From: Kribbella amoyensis
Lineage (GTDB): Bacteria > Actinomycetota > Actinomycetes > Propionibacteriales > Kribbellaceae
Length of the DNA stretch: 64,000 nucleotides
NCBI RefSeq assembly: GCF_007828865.1
Contig: NZ_VIVK01000001.1
Location: 2,728,001 to 2,792,000, forward strand
Reading direction: 5' to 3'
Shown here one piece after another: positions 53,555 through 61,904 of this stretch (its first letter is position 1; each line of letters opens with the position of its first letter). Under the pieces are notes generated by a model. That model did no database searches and had not been told where the DNA came from. It was given only the letters and a program-made list of their open reading frames with translations. A program made the position numbers and the translations under genes.

Positions 53555-54067
53555 GTGAGTTCGAGAGCGGGAGAGACCTTCGACGCGGCGCGGGCGGGCG
53601 CGGAGGTACGGGAACTCCTGGAGGCCGACGTCCCGGCGGACGGTCCGGCCTCGGCCGACGGCGATCCCGTGACCGGGGAGTGGACCGTGACCACCGGGCC
53701 GGGGTTCCGGATCGTGCCGCTCTGGGAGGGTGAGGGCCTGACCGGTGTCTACGGCAACGAATGGACCGACGCGGCGGACACGGCGACCGGGTACTTGGAG
53801 GCCCTCGGCAAGACGCTGGAGACCGGCTGGGGCCCGTACCGCAAGATCACTATCGACGGCGCCCTGATCCGCTGGCAGATGGACCAGCCGGTCGATCCGC
53901 TCTTCGACGCCTTGTTCAGCGTGGACCTGTACGGCGACCTGCACGTCTGGCAACCGCGGCCGGACCGATGGGTTGCCGCGACCGTTGGTCACAGCGACGG
54001 GGACGCCCCGTTGGTCCTCGCCGCGTTGGTGACCGACCGCCCGATCCCGGAACCCGAAGGCCCCTGA
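53555..54067 (+). CDS. Uncharacterised small acidic protein
   Basis: The GTG at 53555 has GGAGG 6 bases upstream; a GTG three bases earlier is too close to it. The 170-residue protein is acidic. Central segments are TGEWTVTTGPGFRIVPLWEGEGLTGVYGNEW and LFSVDLYGDLHVWQPRPDRWVAATVGHS, with repeated Trp and Gly. I recognise no family. No signal or membrane segment is visible. It is convergent with phoU across a strong hairpin. Confidence 0.75.
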   Translation: MSSRAGETFDAARAGAEVRELLEADVPADGPASADGDPVTGEWTVTTGPGFRIVPLWEGEGLTGVYGNEWTDAADTATGYLEALGKTLETGWGPYRKITIDGALIRWQMDQPVDPLFDALFSVDLYGDLHVWQPRPDRWVAATVGHSDGDAPLVLAALVTDRPIPEPEGP

Positions 54068-54074
54068 AAGACGC

Positions 54075-54104
54075 CGGGTGGCCGCTCCCGTCCGCGGCCA
54101 CCCG
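54075..54104. terminator. Terminator between the 170-aa gene and phoU
   Basis: A perfect 11-bp stem CGGGTGGCCGC/GCGGCCACCCG has an 8-base loop, followed by AAAG. It works for both convergent genes. Confidence 0.7.
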
Positions 54105-54120
54105 AAAGTACTCCGGTGGG

Positions 54121-54831
54121 TCAGTTGCTGCCGTTCGGCGACGGGGTCGAGGCGCCCGCGCCGGAGCCGGCCGCGGTCCCGCCGACGGCGACCGGGAGCT
54201 CGCCGGTGACCAGGTAGACGACCCGGCGCGCCATCGAGACGGCGTGGTCGGCGATCCGCTCGTAGTACCGGCCGAGCAGGGCGATGTCGACGGCCACCTC
54301 GACGCCGTGCGGCCAGGAGTCGTCCATCATCAGCCGGAACTGGTTGCTCCGCAGCTTGTCCATCTCGTCGTCGACGACCTCCAGCCGGGCGGCCGCCTCG
54401 ACGTCGTGGGTCTTGATCACGTCGCCGGCGGCGTCCACCATCCGGCCCGCGACCGAGGCCATCTCCTCGATCACCGGGTGCAGCTCGGCCGGGATGGCCG
54501 GCGCCGGGTAGCGGAGCCGGGCGATCTTCGAGACGTGTGCGGCCAGGTCGCCCATCCGCTCCAGGTCGGCGACCATCCGCAGCGCCGCGACCAGCATCCG
54601 CAGCTCGTTGGCGACCGGCGACTGCCGGGCCATCAGTTCGAAGACCTTCTCCTCGACTCCCTCGCCGGCCGCGTCCAGCTGGATGTCGGCGGCGATCACC
54701 TCCTCGGCCTGCCGGATGTCGGCCGCGAGCAGGGCGGTGGTCGAGCGCCGGACGGCGGTGGAGACGGTCCGGGTCATCCGCTCGAGCTCGGCGAGGATGT
54801 CGTCGAGCTGCTCGTGGTAGGTGTCACGCAT
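54121..54831 (-). CDS. phoU: Phosphate signalling protein PhoU
   Basis: PhoU restrains phosphate import and the SenX3/RegX3 system when phosphate is plentiful. The 236-residue protein has two PhoU three-helix repeats (YHEQLDDILAELERMTRTVSTA, then ERMGDLAAHVSKIARL; and ELHPVIEEMASVAGRMVD, then GRYYERIADHAVSMARRVVYL). Each repeat has the metal-binding E/DxxxD pattern. A Gly/Ser/Pro tail of about 20 residues follows. It is divergent from senX3-regX3; a PHO box in the shared promoter suggests control by RegX3. Confidence 0.95.
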   Translation of the reverse strand: MRDTYHEQLDDILAELERMTRTVSTAVRRSTTALLAADIRQAEEVIAADIQLDAAGEGVEEKVFELMARQSPVANELRMLVAALRMVADLERMGDLAAHVSKIARLRYPAPAIPAELHPVIEEMASVAGRMVDAAGDVIKTHDVEAAARLEVVDDEMDKLRSNQFRLMMDDSWPHGVEVAVDIALLGRYYERIADHAVSMARRVVYLVTGELPVAVGGTAAGSGAGASTPSPNGSN

Positions 54832-54973
54832 GCTGAGTCCGATCTGTGGCTGTCCAGTGCTGCCGCGGGCGGGCCGGAAACCTTCTCCGAACGCCGGATC
54901 CGGCGCCCGGGCACGCTCAGGTACCCGCCCACAGGTGACCGTATTCCGCCCAGGTTGCCGGTTGGCGACGAGT

Positions 54974-54991
54974 GGTGAACGCCTGATGAAC
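54974..54991. promoter_or_regulatory. PHO box in the phoU/senX3 divergent promoter
   Basis: GGTGAAC (54974-54980) and GATGAAC (54985-54991) are direct repeats with an 11-base period, one base off the PHO consensus. It lies 74 bases before the senX3 start and about 145 bases before phoU. It implies feedback by RegX3 on its own genes and on phoU. Confidence 0.7.
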
Positions 54992-55051
54992 AGTTCGGAC
55001 GCGTTCCGGTCATCCGGTGATCATGTGGTCTTTCCCCGTGATTCTCCCGCG

Positions 55052-55057
55052 TAGCAT
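55052..55057 (+). promoter_or_regulatory. senX3: -10 TAGCAT for leaderless senX3
   Basis: TAGCAT is 7 bases before the GTG at 55065, which I take as the true start. Confidence 0.5.
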
Positions 55058-55064
55058 CGATCCC

Positions 55065-56282
55065 GTGGACCCCACGCTGGCTGCGGTGCTGGGCGGCGTC
55101 ATCGGCGCGGCCCTGGCCCTGCTTTCGCTGGGGGCGATGATGCTCAGCGAGCGGGCCCAGACGAAGATCCCGGAGTCCCCGGACCCGATCGTGCCCACCG
55201 GCGTCGCCACCGTGCTGTCCGTGCTCCGCTCGTCGGCGGTCGTGATGGGCCCCGAGGATCAGGTGCTGCAGGCAAGCGCCCCGGCGCACGTGCTCGGCAT
55301 CGTCCGCGGTGAGCGGCTGGTGGTCGACGACCTGCTGACCATGGTCCGGGCGGTCCGCCGGGACGGCGAGATCCGCCAGCAGGACCTGGAGATCGTCCGC
55401 GGCCGGCTCGGCGCGACCCAGTACGTGAGCGCGCGGGTGGCGCCGCTGGGCAGCCAGCTGGTCCTGGTCCTGGTCGAGGACCGGACCCGCGAGCGCCGGC
55501 TGGAGGCGATCCGGCGCGACTTCACCGTCAACGTCAGCCACGAGCTGAAGACCCCGATCGGGGCGCTGATCCTGCTCGCCGACGCGGTCTCGGAGGCCTC
55601 CGACGACCCGGAGGCGGTGCAGCGGTTCTCCAGCCGGATGCAGATCGAGGCGGCCCGGCTGAGCCGGCTGGTGAAGGAGATCATCGAGCTGTCCCGGCTG
55701 CAGGGCGACGACCCGCTGGAGAACCCGGGCCCGGTCGACATCAACGGGGTCATCGACGCCGCCGTGGACCGCTGCCGGGTGGACGCCGAGGGCCGCGACA
55801 TCAACCTGGTGGTGAAGACCGACCCGGACCTGGAGGTGATGGGCAGCGAGGACCAGCTGGCCATCGCGATCGGCAACCTGGTCGAGAACGCCGTCAACTA
55901 CAGCCCCGACGGGACCCGGGTGGCGGTCGCCGCCCACCCGATCGGGGACCTGGTGGAGATCACCGTCAGCGACCAGGGCGTCGGCATCCCGAGCAGCGAC
56001 CTGGAACGCATCTTCGAACGCTTCTACCGGGTCGACCGGGCCCGCAGCCGGGAGACCGGCGGGACCGGACTGGGCCTGTCCATCGTCAAGCACATCGCCT
56101 CGATCCACGGTGGCGACGTGCGGGTGTGGAGCGTCGAGGGCCAAGGCTCCACCTTCACCGTCCGGCTCCCGCTGCGGCTCGACCCCGCGACCGGGCAACC
56201 GACCGACTCCGCCAGCCAGGCAGAGCCGGCCCTGACCCTGACGCCTACCCCGTCAGAGAGAACCAAGGAGGCAGCTTCGTGA
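55065..56282 (+). CDS. senX3: Phosphate-responsive sensor kinase SenX3
   Basis: I start it at the GTG at 55065 because a -10 box is 7 bases upstream; GTG 55017 and ATG 55023 are in frame alternatives. The 405-residue kinase has one strong N-terminal membrane helix (DPTLAAVLGGVIGAALALLSLGAMML) and a PAS-like region. The phospho-acceptor is in FTVNVSHELKTPIGAL, and the ATPase has VNYSPDGTRVAVAA, VSDQGVGIP and GTGLGLSIVKHI. It partners RegX3, whose start overlaps its stop by 4 bases. The C-terminal tail is Thr/Pro/Glu-rich. Confidence 0.95.
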   Translation: MDPTLAAVLGGVIGAALALLSLGAMMLSERAQTKIPESPDPIVPTGVATVLSVLRSSAVVMGPEDQVLQASAPAHVLGIVRGERLVVDDLLTMVRAVRRDGEIRQQDLEIVRGRLGATQYVSARVAPLGSQLVLVLVEDRTRERRLEAIRRDFTVNVSHELKTPIGALILLADAVSEASDDPEAVQRFSSRMQIEAARLSRLVKEIIELSRLQGDDPLENPGPVDINGVIDAAVDRCRVDAEGRDINLVVKTDPDLEVMGSEDQLAIAIGNLVENAVNYSPDGTRVAVAAHPIGDLVEITVSDQGVGIPSSDLERIFERFYRVDRARSRETGGTGLGLSIVKHIASIHGGDVRVWSVEGQGSTFTVRLPLRLDPATGQPTDSASQAEPALTLTPTPSERTKEAAS

Positions 56283-56956
56283 CCCGAGTGCTGGTCGTCG
56301 AAGACGAAGAGAGCTACAGCGACGCGTTGTCGTACGTCCTGCGCAAGGAAGGGTTCGAGGTCGCCGTGGCCGAGACCGGTCCGGACGCGCTGGACGAGTA
56401 CGACCGGGCCGGTGCGGACATCGTCCTGCTCGACCTGATGCTCCCGGGCCTGTCCGGGACCGAGGTGTGCCGGGCGCTGCGCAGCCGCGGCAACGTCCCG
56501 GTGATCATCGTCAGCGCCAAGGACACCGAGGTGGACAAGGTGGTCGGGCTCGAGCTGGGCGCCGACGACTACGTCACCAAGCCGTACAGCCCGCGCGAAC
56601 TGCTGGCCCGGATCCGGGCCGTGCTGCGCCGTGGCCAGGACGTCGAGCTGCTGCCGGACACGCTCGAGGCAGGCCCGGTCCGGATGGACGTGGAGCGGCA
56701 CGTGGTGACCGTGGCCGGGACCGAGATCCGGCTGCCGCTGAAGGAGTTCGAGCTGCTCGAGATGCTGCTGCGCAACACCGGCCGGGTGCTCACCCGGGGC
56801 CAGCTGATCGACCGGATCTGGGGCGCCGACTACGTGGGCGACACCAAGACCCTGGACGTGCACGTGAAGCGGCTGCGCTCGAAGCTGGAGAAGGACCCGT
56901 CCAGCCCGTCCCACCTGGTCACGGTGCGCGGGCTCGGGTACAAGTTCGAGGCGTGA
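56279..56956 (+). CDS. regX3: Phosphate response regulator RegX3
   Basis: The GTG at 56279 overlaps the senX3 stop (GTGA) and has AAGGAGG upstream at 56265. The 225-residue OmpR-family regulator has acidic pocket VVEDEES, phospho-Asp in DIVLLDLMLPGLSG, conserved Lys in ADDYVTKPYSPREL and a winged helix (LPLKEFELLEMLLRNTGRVLTRGQLIDRIWG). It should bind the two PHO boxes in this window and control pstSCAB, phoU and itself. A hairpin terminator follows. Confidence 0.96.
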   Translation: MTRVLVVEDEESYSDALSYVLRKEGFEVAVAETGPDALDEYDRAGADIVLLDLMLPGLSGTEVCRALRSRGNVPVIIVSAKDTEVDKVVGLELGADDYVTKPYSPRELLARIRAVLRRGQDVELLPDTLEAGPVRMDVERHVVTVAGTEIRLPLKEFELLEMLLRNTGRVLTRGQLIDRIWGADYVGDTKTLDVHVKRLRSKLEKDPSSPSHLVTVRGLGYKFEA

Positions 56957-56962
56957 TTCACA

Positions 56963-56992
56963 CCCCACCGGCTGGGACCGGCCGGTGGGGTT
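56963..56992 (+). terminator. Terminator after regX3
   Basis: A perfect 10-bp stem CCCCACCGGC/GCCGGTGGGG has an 8-base loop. The following TTAG runs straight into the iron box. Confidence 0.7.
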
Positions 56993-57009
56993 AGCTTAGG
57001 CTCTCCTTA
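56991..57009 (+). promoter_or_regulatory. Iron box (IdeR/DmdR-type) upstream of the iron-siderophore binding protein
   Basis: TTAGCTTAGGCTCTCCTTA matches the actinobacterial iron-box consensus (TTAGGTTAGGCTAACCTAA) at 15 of 19 positions by my count. It lies 30 bases before the ATG. Iron-bound IdeR/DmdR1 should repress the gene when iron is sufficient. Confidence 0.75.
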
Positions 57010-57038
57010 GTTGAGGCATCCAGCTAAGGAGAACCACC

Positions 57039-58076
57039 ATGTCCTGGTCCCGTCCCCGGGCGGCCGCGTTCCGGCCGGTTCGCGCCGGCGCTCTCGCGCT
57101 CGCCACCGTCCTGGCCGCGACCACGCTCGCCGCGTGCGGCAGTGGCGCCGACGAGCAGCCCACCGGCTCGGCCGACGCGGCCGCCGGCTTCCCGGTCACG
57201 CTGAAGAACGTGTTCGGCGAGACCACGATCGAGAAGAAGCCGGAGCGGATCGTCACGCTCGGCTGGAACGCGCAGGACGTGGTCTACGCGCTCGGCGAGA
57301 CCCCGGTCGGGATGCCGAAGGTGACCTACGGCCCGACCAAGGAGGGCGTCACCGCGTGGGACGCGGACAAGTTCGACGCCACCAGGACCACCTTGCTCGA
57401 CGCCGGAGACAGCTACCCGTTCGAGAAGATCGCGGCGCTGAAGCCGGACGTCATCCTGGCGCCGTACGAGGGATTCGACGAGACCGTCTACAAGACGCTG
57501 TCCGGGATCGCGCCGACCGTCGCGTACCCGTGGGCCCCGTGGCAGACCACCTGGCAGGACCAGACCACGCTGATCGGCAAGGCGCTGGGCAAGTCGTCCG
57601 AGGCGGACCAGCTGATCACCGGGATCAAGGACCGGATCGCGAAGGTCGCCTCCGAGCACCCCGAGTTCAAGGACAAGACGATCGCGGTCGGCTCGTTCGG
57701 CCCGGAGAACTACGTCTACATGCCGGGTGACCCGCGGGTGCAGATCCTCAACGAGATGGGCTTCAAGAACGCGCCCGGCGTGGACAAGCTGGAGACCACG
57801 AACACCAAGAAGGAGTTCGCGCTCACCATCAGCAAGGAGAAGGTGAGCGAGATCGACGCCGACGTGCTGGTCGACGGTCTGACCGCGGCGAAGTTCAACG
57901 CCGACCCGGTGTACTCCGCGCTCGGCTCGGTGAAGAAGGGCAGCGCGTACCTGATGGAGGACCAGCAGGTCATCTCCGGGATGAGCGCGGTCAGCGTCCT
58001 CAGCGTGCCGTGGGTGCTCGACCAGATCCTGCCCGGCCTGTCCAAGGCGGCCCAGGCGGCCCAGGCGGCGTCCTGA
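57039..58076 (+). CDS. Iron-siderophore ABC transporter substrate-binding lipoprotein
   Basis: TAAGGAG lies 8 bases before the ATG. The 345-residue precursor has a lipoprotein signal with LAAC (Cys33). The FecB/FepB-like domain has ETTIEKKPERIVTLGWNAQDVVYALGETPVG, then LKPDVILAPYEGFDETVYKTLSGIAPTVAY and DADVLVDGLTAAKF. It binds a ferric siderophore. No permease or ATPase gene is adjacent, so it must share a transporter elsewhere. An iron box overlaps its promoter. Confidence 0.93.
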   Translation: MSWSRPRAAAFRPVRAGALALATVLAATTLAACGSGADEQPTGSADAAAGFPVTLKNVFGETTIEKKPERIVTLGWNAQDVVYALGETPVGMPKVTYGPTKEGVTAWDADKFDATRTTLLDAGDSYPFEKIAALKPDVILAPYEGFDETVYKTLSGIAPTVAYPWAPWQTTWQDQTTLIGKALGKSSEADQLITGIKDRIAKVASEHPEFKDKTIAVGSFGPENYVYMPGDPRVQILNEMGFKNAPGVDKLETTNTKKEFALTISKEKVSEIDADVLVDGLTAAKFNADPVYSALGSVKKGSAYLMEDQQVISGMSAVSVLSVPWVLDQILPGLSKAAQAAQAAS

Positions 58077-58175
58077 TTCCGCAGAGCTGATCCGGGCGAC
58101 GCCGGCGACCGATCCACCGGCGCGGTCCGGATCACCCCGTACGACGGTGCCAAGGCCACGGCCCGGCGTACACGC

Positions 58176-58195
58176 ACGAAGGGCCCATCCCGCGG
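58176..58195. terminator. Left arm of a terminator split by an IS30 element
   Basis: ACGAAGGGCCCATCCCGCGG pairs over its full 20 bases with 59816-59835, with one G-T pair. The native hairpin served the convergent iron-binding-protein and lipoprotein genes before the IS entered its loop. Confidence 0.8.
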
Positions 58196-58212
58196 CTTGC
58201 GTTGCGGGCAGT

Positions 58213-59811
58213 TTCAAGGGGTCGTTGCAACACCGCCTTGGTTTCTAGGTGGTGAGTAGATCACGCAAGCGCTCGGCTGGGGTGTCCCAGTCGAGCGTTT
58301 TGCGTGGTCGGGCGTTGAGTTCTTGGGCGACGTGTTCGAGGTCTGCGGGTCCGTGGACGGACAGGTCGGTGCCTTTGGGGAAGTACTGGCGGAGCAGTCC
58401 GTTGGTGTTTTCGTTGGTGCCGCGCTGCCAGGGTGAGTGTGGGTCACAGAAGTAGACGGCGATGTCGGTGGCGATGGTGAACTGCTTGTGGCGGGCCATC
58501 TCGCTGCCCTGGTCCCAGGTCAGCGAGCCGCGCAGGTGTTCGGGCAGGGTCTGCATCGTCGCGATGAGGCCGTCACGGACCTGTTCGGCGTCGTGGCCGC
58601 CGGGCAGGTGGACCAGCATCGTGTAGCGGGTGGCGCGTTCGACCAGGGTCGCGATCGCGGACTGGTTGTTCTCGCCCATGATCAGGTCGCCTTCCCAGTG
58701 GCCGGGGACCGCGCGGTCCTCGGCCTCGGCCGGCCGTTCGGAGATCATGATCATCTCGTCGACGAACCGGTGCCGGCGTTGCCCGGGCTGTCGTTGGGGT
58801 TGGCGGCGGGTCCGGCCGGTGCGCAGCGCGGTCTGGACTTCGCGTTTGAGGCCGCCGCGGGCCTGGAAGTACAGCGCTTGGTAGATCGTTTCGTGGCTCA
58901 CGCGCATGCTCTCGTCATCGGGGAAGTCTTTGACGAGCCTGTTCGAGATCTGCTCCGGTGACAACTTCCGTTCCAGGCCCAGCTCGACCCGGTCACGCAG
59001 CGCGGCGTCGGTAACCAGCTTCGAGGCCTTGGGCCGGGCCCGGGCCGCCGCAGCGTCACGGTGGGCCTGGTACGGCAGGTAAAGCCCTTCGATGCTGTGT
59101 GCACGGACCTCACGAGAGACCGTGGACTTGTTCTTACCGATGCCGGCCGCGATCGCGGTGAGGGTGAGCTTGTTGATCAACCCGTCGGCAATCGCCAGCC
59201 GTTCATCCAGGCACAGGTAACGGTCACTGATCACAACCTCAGCTGGTCCGGTCATGGAAGTCAGATACCGGGCAGCGGCGCCGGAGTCCACGACCCGCCC
59301 GCCGGGATGGATCCGCGTGTTGTTCACCTTGCGGACTCCGCGACACCAATCCAGCCCGGTGCGCCGGTTCACGCCCACCTCCCGGGCCGCGCGCGTGATC
59401 GACCATCCCGACTCGATCAACCCGGTGAACCGCGCCCTCGCCTGCACTTTGCCCCTCACAGCCGTCACCGCGGGCACCAGCCCGGCCGCGACCAGGATCC
59501 GCCGGGCAGTGCCATGACTCACCCCGCAGGCGATCGCAGCACGGTTGATGCTCGCGGACTCGCCGAACACCGCGATCACCTGCCCCCGCACCGCGTCGGT
59601 GATGACCGTTCGTCGGCCAGACCCACCACCACGTGCTCGCAAGATCTCGTAACCACGACCCCGCTTGATTCCCAGCGCGTCACACGCCGCCGCTACCGCG
59701 ACCCCCGCATCAACCATCCGCACCAAAGCATCACCGTGACGCTCAAGATCCTCCGAAAACGACATGGCCGCCGCAACTCCTCAAATCGAGGTGTTGCGAC
59801 GACCACGTGAA
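58213..59811 (-). mobile_element. IS30-family insertion sequence
   Basis: The element carries one transposase gene between imperfect inverted repeats. The best-matched core is GGTCGTTGCAACACC (58220-58234) against GGTGTTGCGACGACC (59790-59804), 14 of 15. Similarity extends outward to a 22-bp repeat with 19 matches. The true ends could be a few bases in or out, and I find no clean target duplication. The reading frame is intact, so it may be active. Confidence 0.75.
58245..59765 (-). CDS. IS30 family transposase
   Basis: The 506-residue protein has an N-terminal HTH-like region (DALVRMVDAGVAVAAACDALGIKRGRGYE), more HTH stretches (SITRAAREVGVNRRTG), and the IS30 HTH LTLTAIAAGIGKNKSTVSREV. A DDE core follows: VPGHWEGDLIMGENN (D), LTWDQGSEMARH (D) and CDPHSPWQRGTNENTNGLLRQYFPKGTDL (E). 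It is somewhat longer than classic IS30 transposase (about 380) because of the extra N-terminus, as in other actinobacterial members. All catalytic residues are present. Confidence 0.95.
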   Translation of the reverse strand: MSFSEDLERHGDALVRMVDAGVAVAAACDALGIKRGRGYEILRARGGGSGRRTVITDAVRGQVIAVFGESASINRAAIACGVSHGTARRILVAAGLVPAVTAVRGKVQARARFTGLIESGWSITRAAREVGVNRRTGLDWCRGVRKVNNTRIHPGGRVVDSGAAARYLTSMTGPAEVVISDRYLCLDERLAIADGLINKLTLTAIAAGIGKNKSTVSREVRAHSIEGLYLPYQAHRDAAAARARPKASKLVTDAALRDRVELGLERKLSPEQISNRLVKDFPDDESMRVSHETIYQALYFQARGGLKREVQTALRTGRTRRQPQRQPGQRRHRFVDEMIMISERPAEAEDRAVPGHWEGDLIMGENNQSAIATLVERATRYTMLVHLPGGHDAEQVRDGLIATMQTLPEHLRGSLTWDQGSEMARHKQFTIATDIAVYFCDPHSPWQRGTNENTNGLLRQYFPKGTDLSVHGPADLEHVAQELNARPRKTLDWDTPAERLRDLLTT

Positions 59812-59815
59812 CCCG

Positions 59816-59835
59816 CCGCGGGGTGGGCCCTTCGT
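59816..59835. terminator. Right arm of the split terminator
   Basis: CCGCGGGGTGGGCCCTTCGT is the complement of 58176-58195. It now lies about 1.6 kb from its partner, with the lipoprotein stop 20 bases away. Confidence 0.8.
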
Positions 59836-59855
59836 CCGTCGTGGGTCGGCCGGCG

Positions 59856-60401
59856 TCAGCCGTGCGCCTCGCCGCCGTCCGCGCGCGGCGAGGGGGAGTA
59901 GTGGTCGAGGGTGAGCACCGGGATCGCGGTGGTGATCGGGGCCGCCTTGCCGAAGGTGATGGTGACCGCGACCATGTCGCCCGGCTTGCCGCCGGTGACG
60001 GTGAACGGGGCGCCGGTGGCCGGCGGCAGCGACAGCATCTGGCCGGGCACCAGCGTCATCGGCCGGACGTTGCCGAAGGTGACGCTGACCGGGTCCTCGG
60101 TGGCGCCCGCGGGCTCGGTGCCCTCGGGGGCGGAGGCGATGCTGACCAGGGTGTCCGGGTCCGCGCCGTTGTTGACGATCGCGCCGTGCAGTTCCCCCTT
60201 GCCGTCCTCGGAGGCCATCACCAGCAGGTTGCGGACGGCGATCGAGCCGGAGTCGGCGTTGGTGCCCTCGGCGGGCTGGTAGGGCTGGGCGGTCTGCGCG
60301 TTGAAGTTCGCGCCGCAGGCGGTCAGCGCGATGCTCAGCGTGACGGTGGCCGTGGCCGCGAAGGTCCGGCGGACGGCCTGCCGGGTCAACGTGATGGGCA
60401 C
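59856..60401 (-). CDS. Uncharacterised lipoprotein upstream of carD
   Basis: The GTG at 60399-60401 follows GGAGAGGGATC. The 181-residue precursor has lipobox LTAC (Cys29). The mature part is a beta-rich domain: SIAVRNLLVMASEDGKGELHGAIVNNGADPDTLVSI, then PVSVTFGNVRPMTLVPGQMLSLPP. The pattern resembles copper-chaperone PCu(A)C-like folds, but the Met/His metal ligands are not clear. It is divergent from carD. It lost its native terminator to the IS30 insertion. Confidence 0.8.
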   Translation of the reverse strand: MPITLTRQAVRRTFAATATVTLSIALTACGANFNAQTAQPYQPAEGTNADSGSIAVRNLLVMASEDGKGELHGAIVNNGADPDTLVSIASAPEGTEPAGATEDPVSVTFGNVRPMTLVPGQMLSLPPATGAPFTVTGGKPGDMVAVTITFGKAAPITTAIPVLTLDHYSPSPRADGGEAHG

Positions 60402-60621
60402 TGGGATCCCTCTCCTACAAGCAGTGGACTGCCGTCAGGCAGCGGCCTCCGGCGCAGCAAAGCGTAGCGACCGCGACCGGCGGGCTCGACAGCGGCTCCA
60501 CCTTCGCGGGGTGGACGGGGGGATCGGAACGCGCGCGCGAGGCACGCCGGACAGCGTTTGTCAAGGCGGGAAGTGGCCTCTGACCAGCGCAAACGTCCCG
60601 GCCGGACCACCGACCGCGTGG

Positions 60622-60627
60622 TAGCAT
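60622..60627 (+). promoter_or_regulatory. Candidate -10 (TAGCAT) of the carD promoter
   Basis: TAGCAT lies 27 bases before the carD ATG, leaving room for the ribosome site GGAAAGGGG, so this gene is leadered. Confidence 0.45.
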
Positions 60628-60653
60628 AGGTACCGGAAAGGGGCACGTGACAT

Positions 60654-61139
60654 ATGACTTTCACAGTCGGCGAGACGGTTGTTTACCCCAATCACGGTGC
60701 GGCCGTCATCGAGGACATCGAGACCCGTCAGATCAAAGGTGAGGACAAGACCTACCTGGTCTTGAGGATCGTCGCTCAGAACGACCTGGTCGTCCGGGTC
60801 CCCGCGTGCAACCTCGATCTCGTCGGCGTGCGTGACGTCGTGGATCAGGCTGGCCTGGAGCGCGTCTTCGACGTGCTGCGTGCACCGCACACGGAGGAGC
60901 CGACCAACTGGTCGCGACGATACAAGGCGAACCTGGAGAAGCTGCACTCCGGTGACGTGATGAAGGTGGCGGAGGTCGTGCGCGACCTGTGGCGCCGTGA
61001 GCGTGACCGCGGTCTCTCCGCCGGTGAGAAGCGGATGCTGGCGAAGGCTCGCCAGATCCTCGTCTCCGAGCTGGCTCTGGCCGAGCACACCAATGAGGAC
61101 AAGGCCGAGGCCATCCTCGACGAGGTTCTCGCTTCCTGA
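60654..61139 (+). CDS. carD: CarD-family RNA polymerase-binding regulator
   Basis: CarD binds the RNA polymerase beta subunit and stabilises open complexes, notably at rRNA promoters. The 161-residue protein has the N-terminal RID domain ([37 protein letters not shown]). The C-terminal helical DNA-binding domain has [52 protein letters not shown], with the Trp that wedges the upstream fork. Ribosome site GGAAAGGGG. carD-ispD-ispF is a conserved actinobacterial order. Confidence 0.95.
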   Translation: MTFTVGETVVYPNHGAAVIEDIETRQIKGEDKTYLVLRIVAQNDLVVRVPACNLDLVGVRDVVDQAGLERVFDVLRAPHTEEPTNWSRRYKANLEKLHSGDVMKVAEVVRDLWRRERDRGLSAGEKRMLAKARQILVSELALAEHTNEDKAEAILDEVLAS

Positions 61140-61208
61140 CGACCGGACCCTGTCCGATCAGCAGGACCGAGGCGAACGCGTGACCGTACCGCTGTGCGCG
61201 GGCTCGAG

Positions 61209-61904
61209 ATGAGTACCGCGGCCATCATCCCGGCGGCCGGTCTCGGAGTTCGGCTCGGTGGCGAGGCCCCGAAGGCCTTTCGGGAGGTCGGTGGCGACTC
61301 GCTGCTCGTCCACGCGGTCCGTGGACTCTCGGCAGCGACCGCCGCCGGCCTCTCGTGTTTTGTCGTCGCCGTCCCACCCGGGACCGAGGACGTCGTCCGC
61401 AAACAGCTCGACCCGTACGTCGGGCCGGCGGAGCTGCGCGTCGTTCCGGGCGGTGCCGAGCGGACGGATTCGGTCCGGGCGGCGCTCGACCTGGTCCCGG
61501 CCGAGGGTATCGACTGCGTTCTCGTTCACGATGCGGCCCGGTCGTTCGTCCCGGTCGACGTGATCGAGCGTGTCGTCGCGGCCGTCCTGGCCGGGGCGCC
61601 TGCCGTGGTTCCGGTGATCCCGGTGACCGACACGATCAAGCGGGTCGACGGAGACGGTGTGGTGGTCGATACGCCGGATCGGTCGGCGTTGGTGGCTGTC
61701 CAGACTCCGCAGGGCTTCGAGCCGTCGGTGCTGCGGCGGGCCCATGCTGTCGAAGGAGCGGGCGCGACGGACGACGCGATGCTGTGCGAGCGGCTCGGTG
61801 TCGCGGTGCGGACGGTCGAAGGATCCGAGGACGCGTTCAAGGTGACGCGGCCGCGGGATCTGTTGCTGGCCGAGTGGATCCTGGCGGAAAGAGGAGCGCG
61901 GTGA
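61209..61904 (+). CDS. ispD: 2-C-methyl-D-erythritol 4-phosphate cytidylyltransferase IspD
   Basis: IspD makes CDP-ME in the MEP isoprenoid pathway. The 231-residue protein from the ATG at 61209 (GTG 61194 is an alternative) has the nucleotide loop [21 protein letters not shown] and [12 protein letters not shown]. The active-site strand is [12 protein letters not shown], and VQTPQGF and [11 protein letters not shown] follow. It overlaps ispF by 4 bases (GTGA), so the two are co-translated. Confidence 0.95.
   Translation: MSTAAIIPAAGLGVRLGGEAPKAFREVGGDSLLVHAVRGLSAATAAGLSCFVVAVPPGTEDVVRKQLDPYVGPAELRVVPGGAERTDSVRAALDLVPAEGIDCVLVHDAARSFVPVDVIERVVAAVLAGAPAVVPVIPVTDTIKRVDGDGVVVDTPDRSALVAVQTPQGFEPSVLRRAHAVEGAGATDDAMLCERLGVAVRTVEGSEDAFKVTRPRDLLLAEWILAERGAR

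Noticed and set aside
60402..60653. Extra small gene between the lipoprotein and carD
   Set aside because: Short open frames are present on both strands but have no ribosome site and no plausible protein composition.
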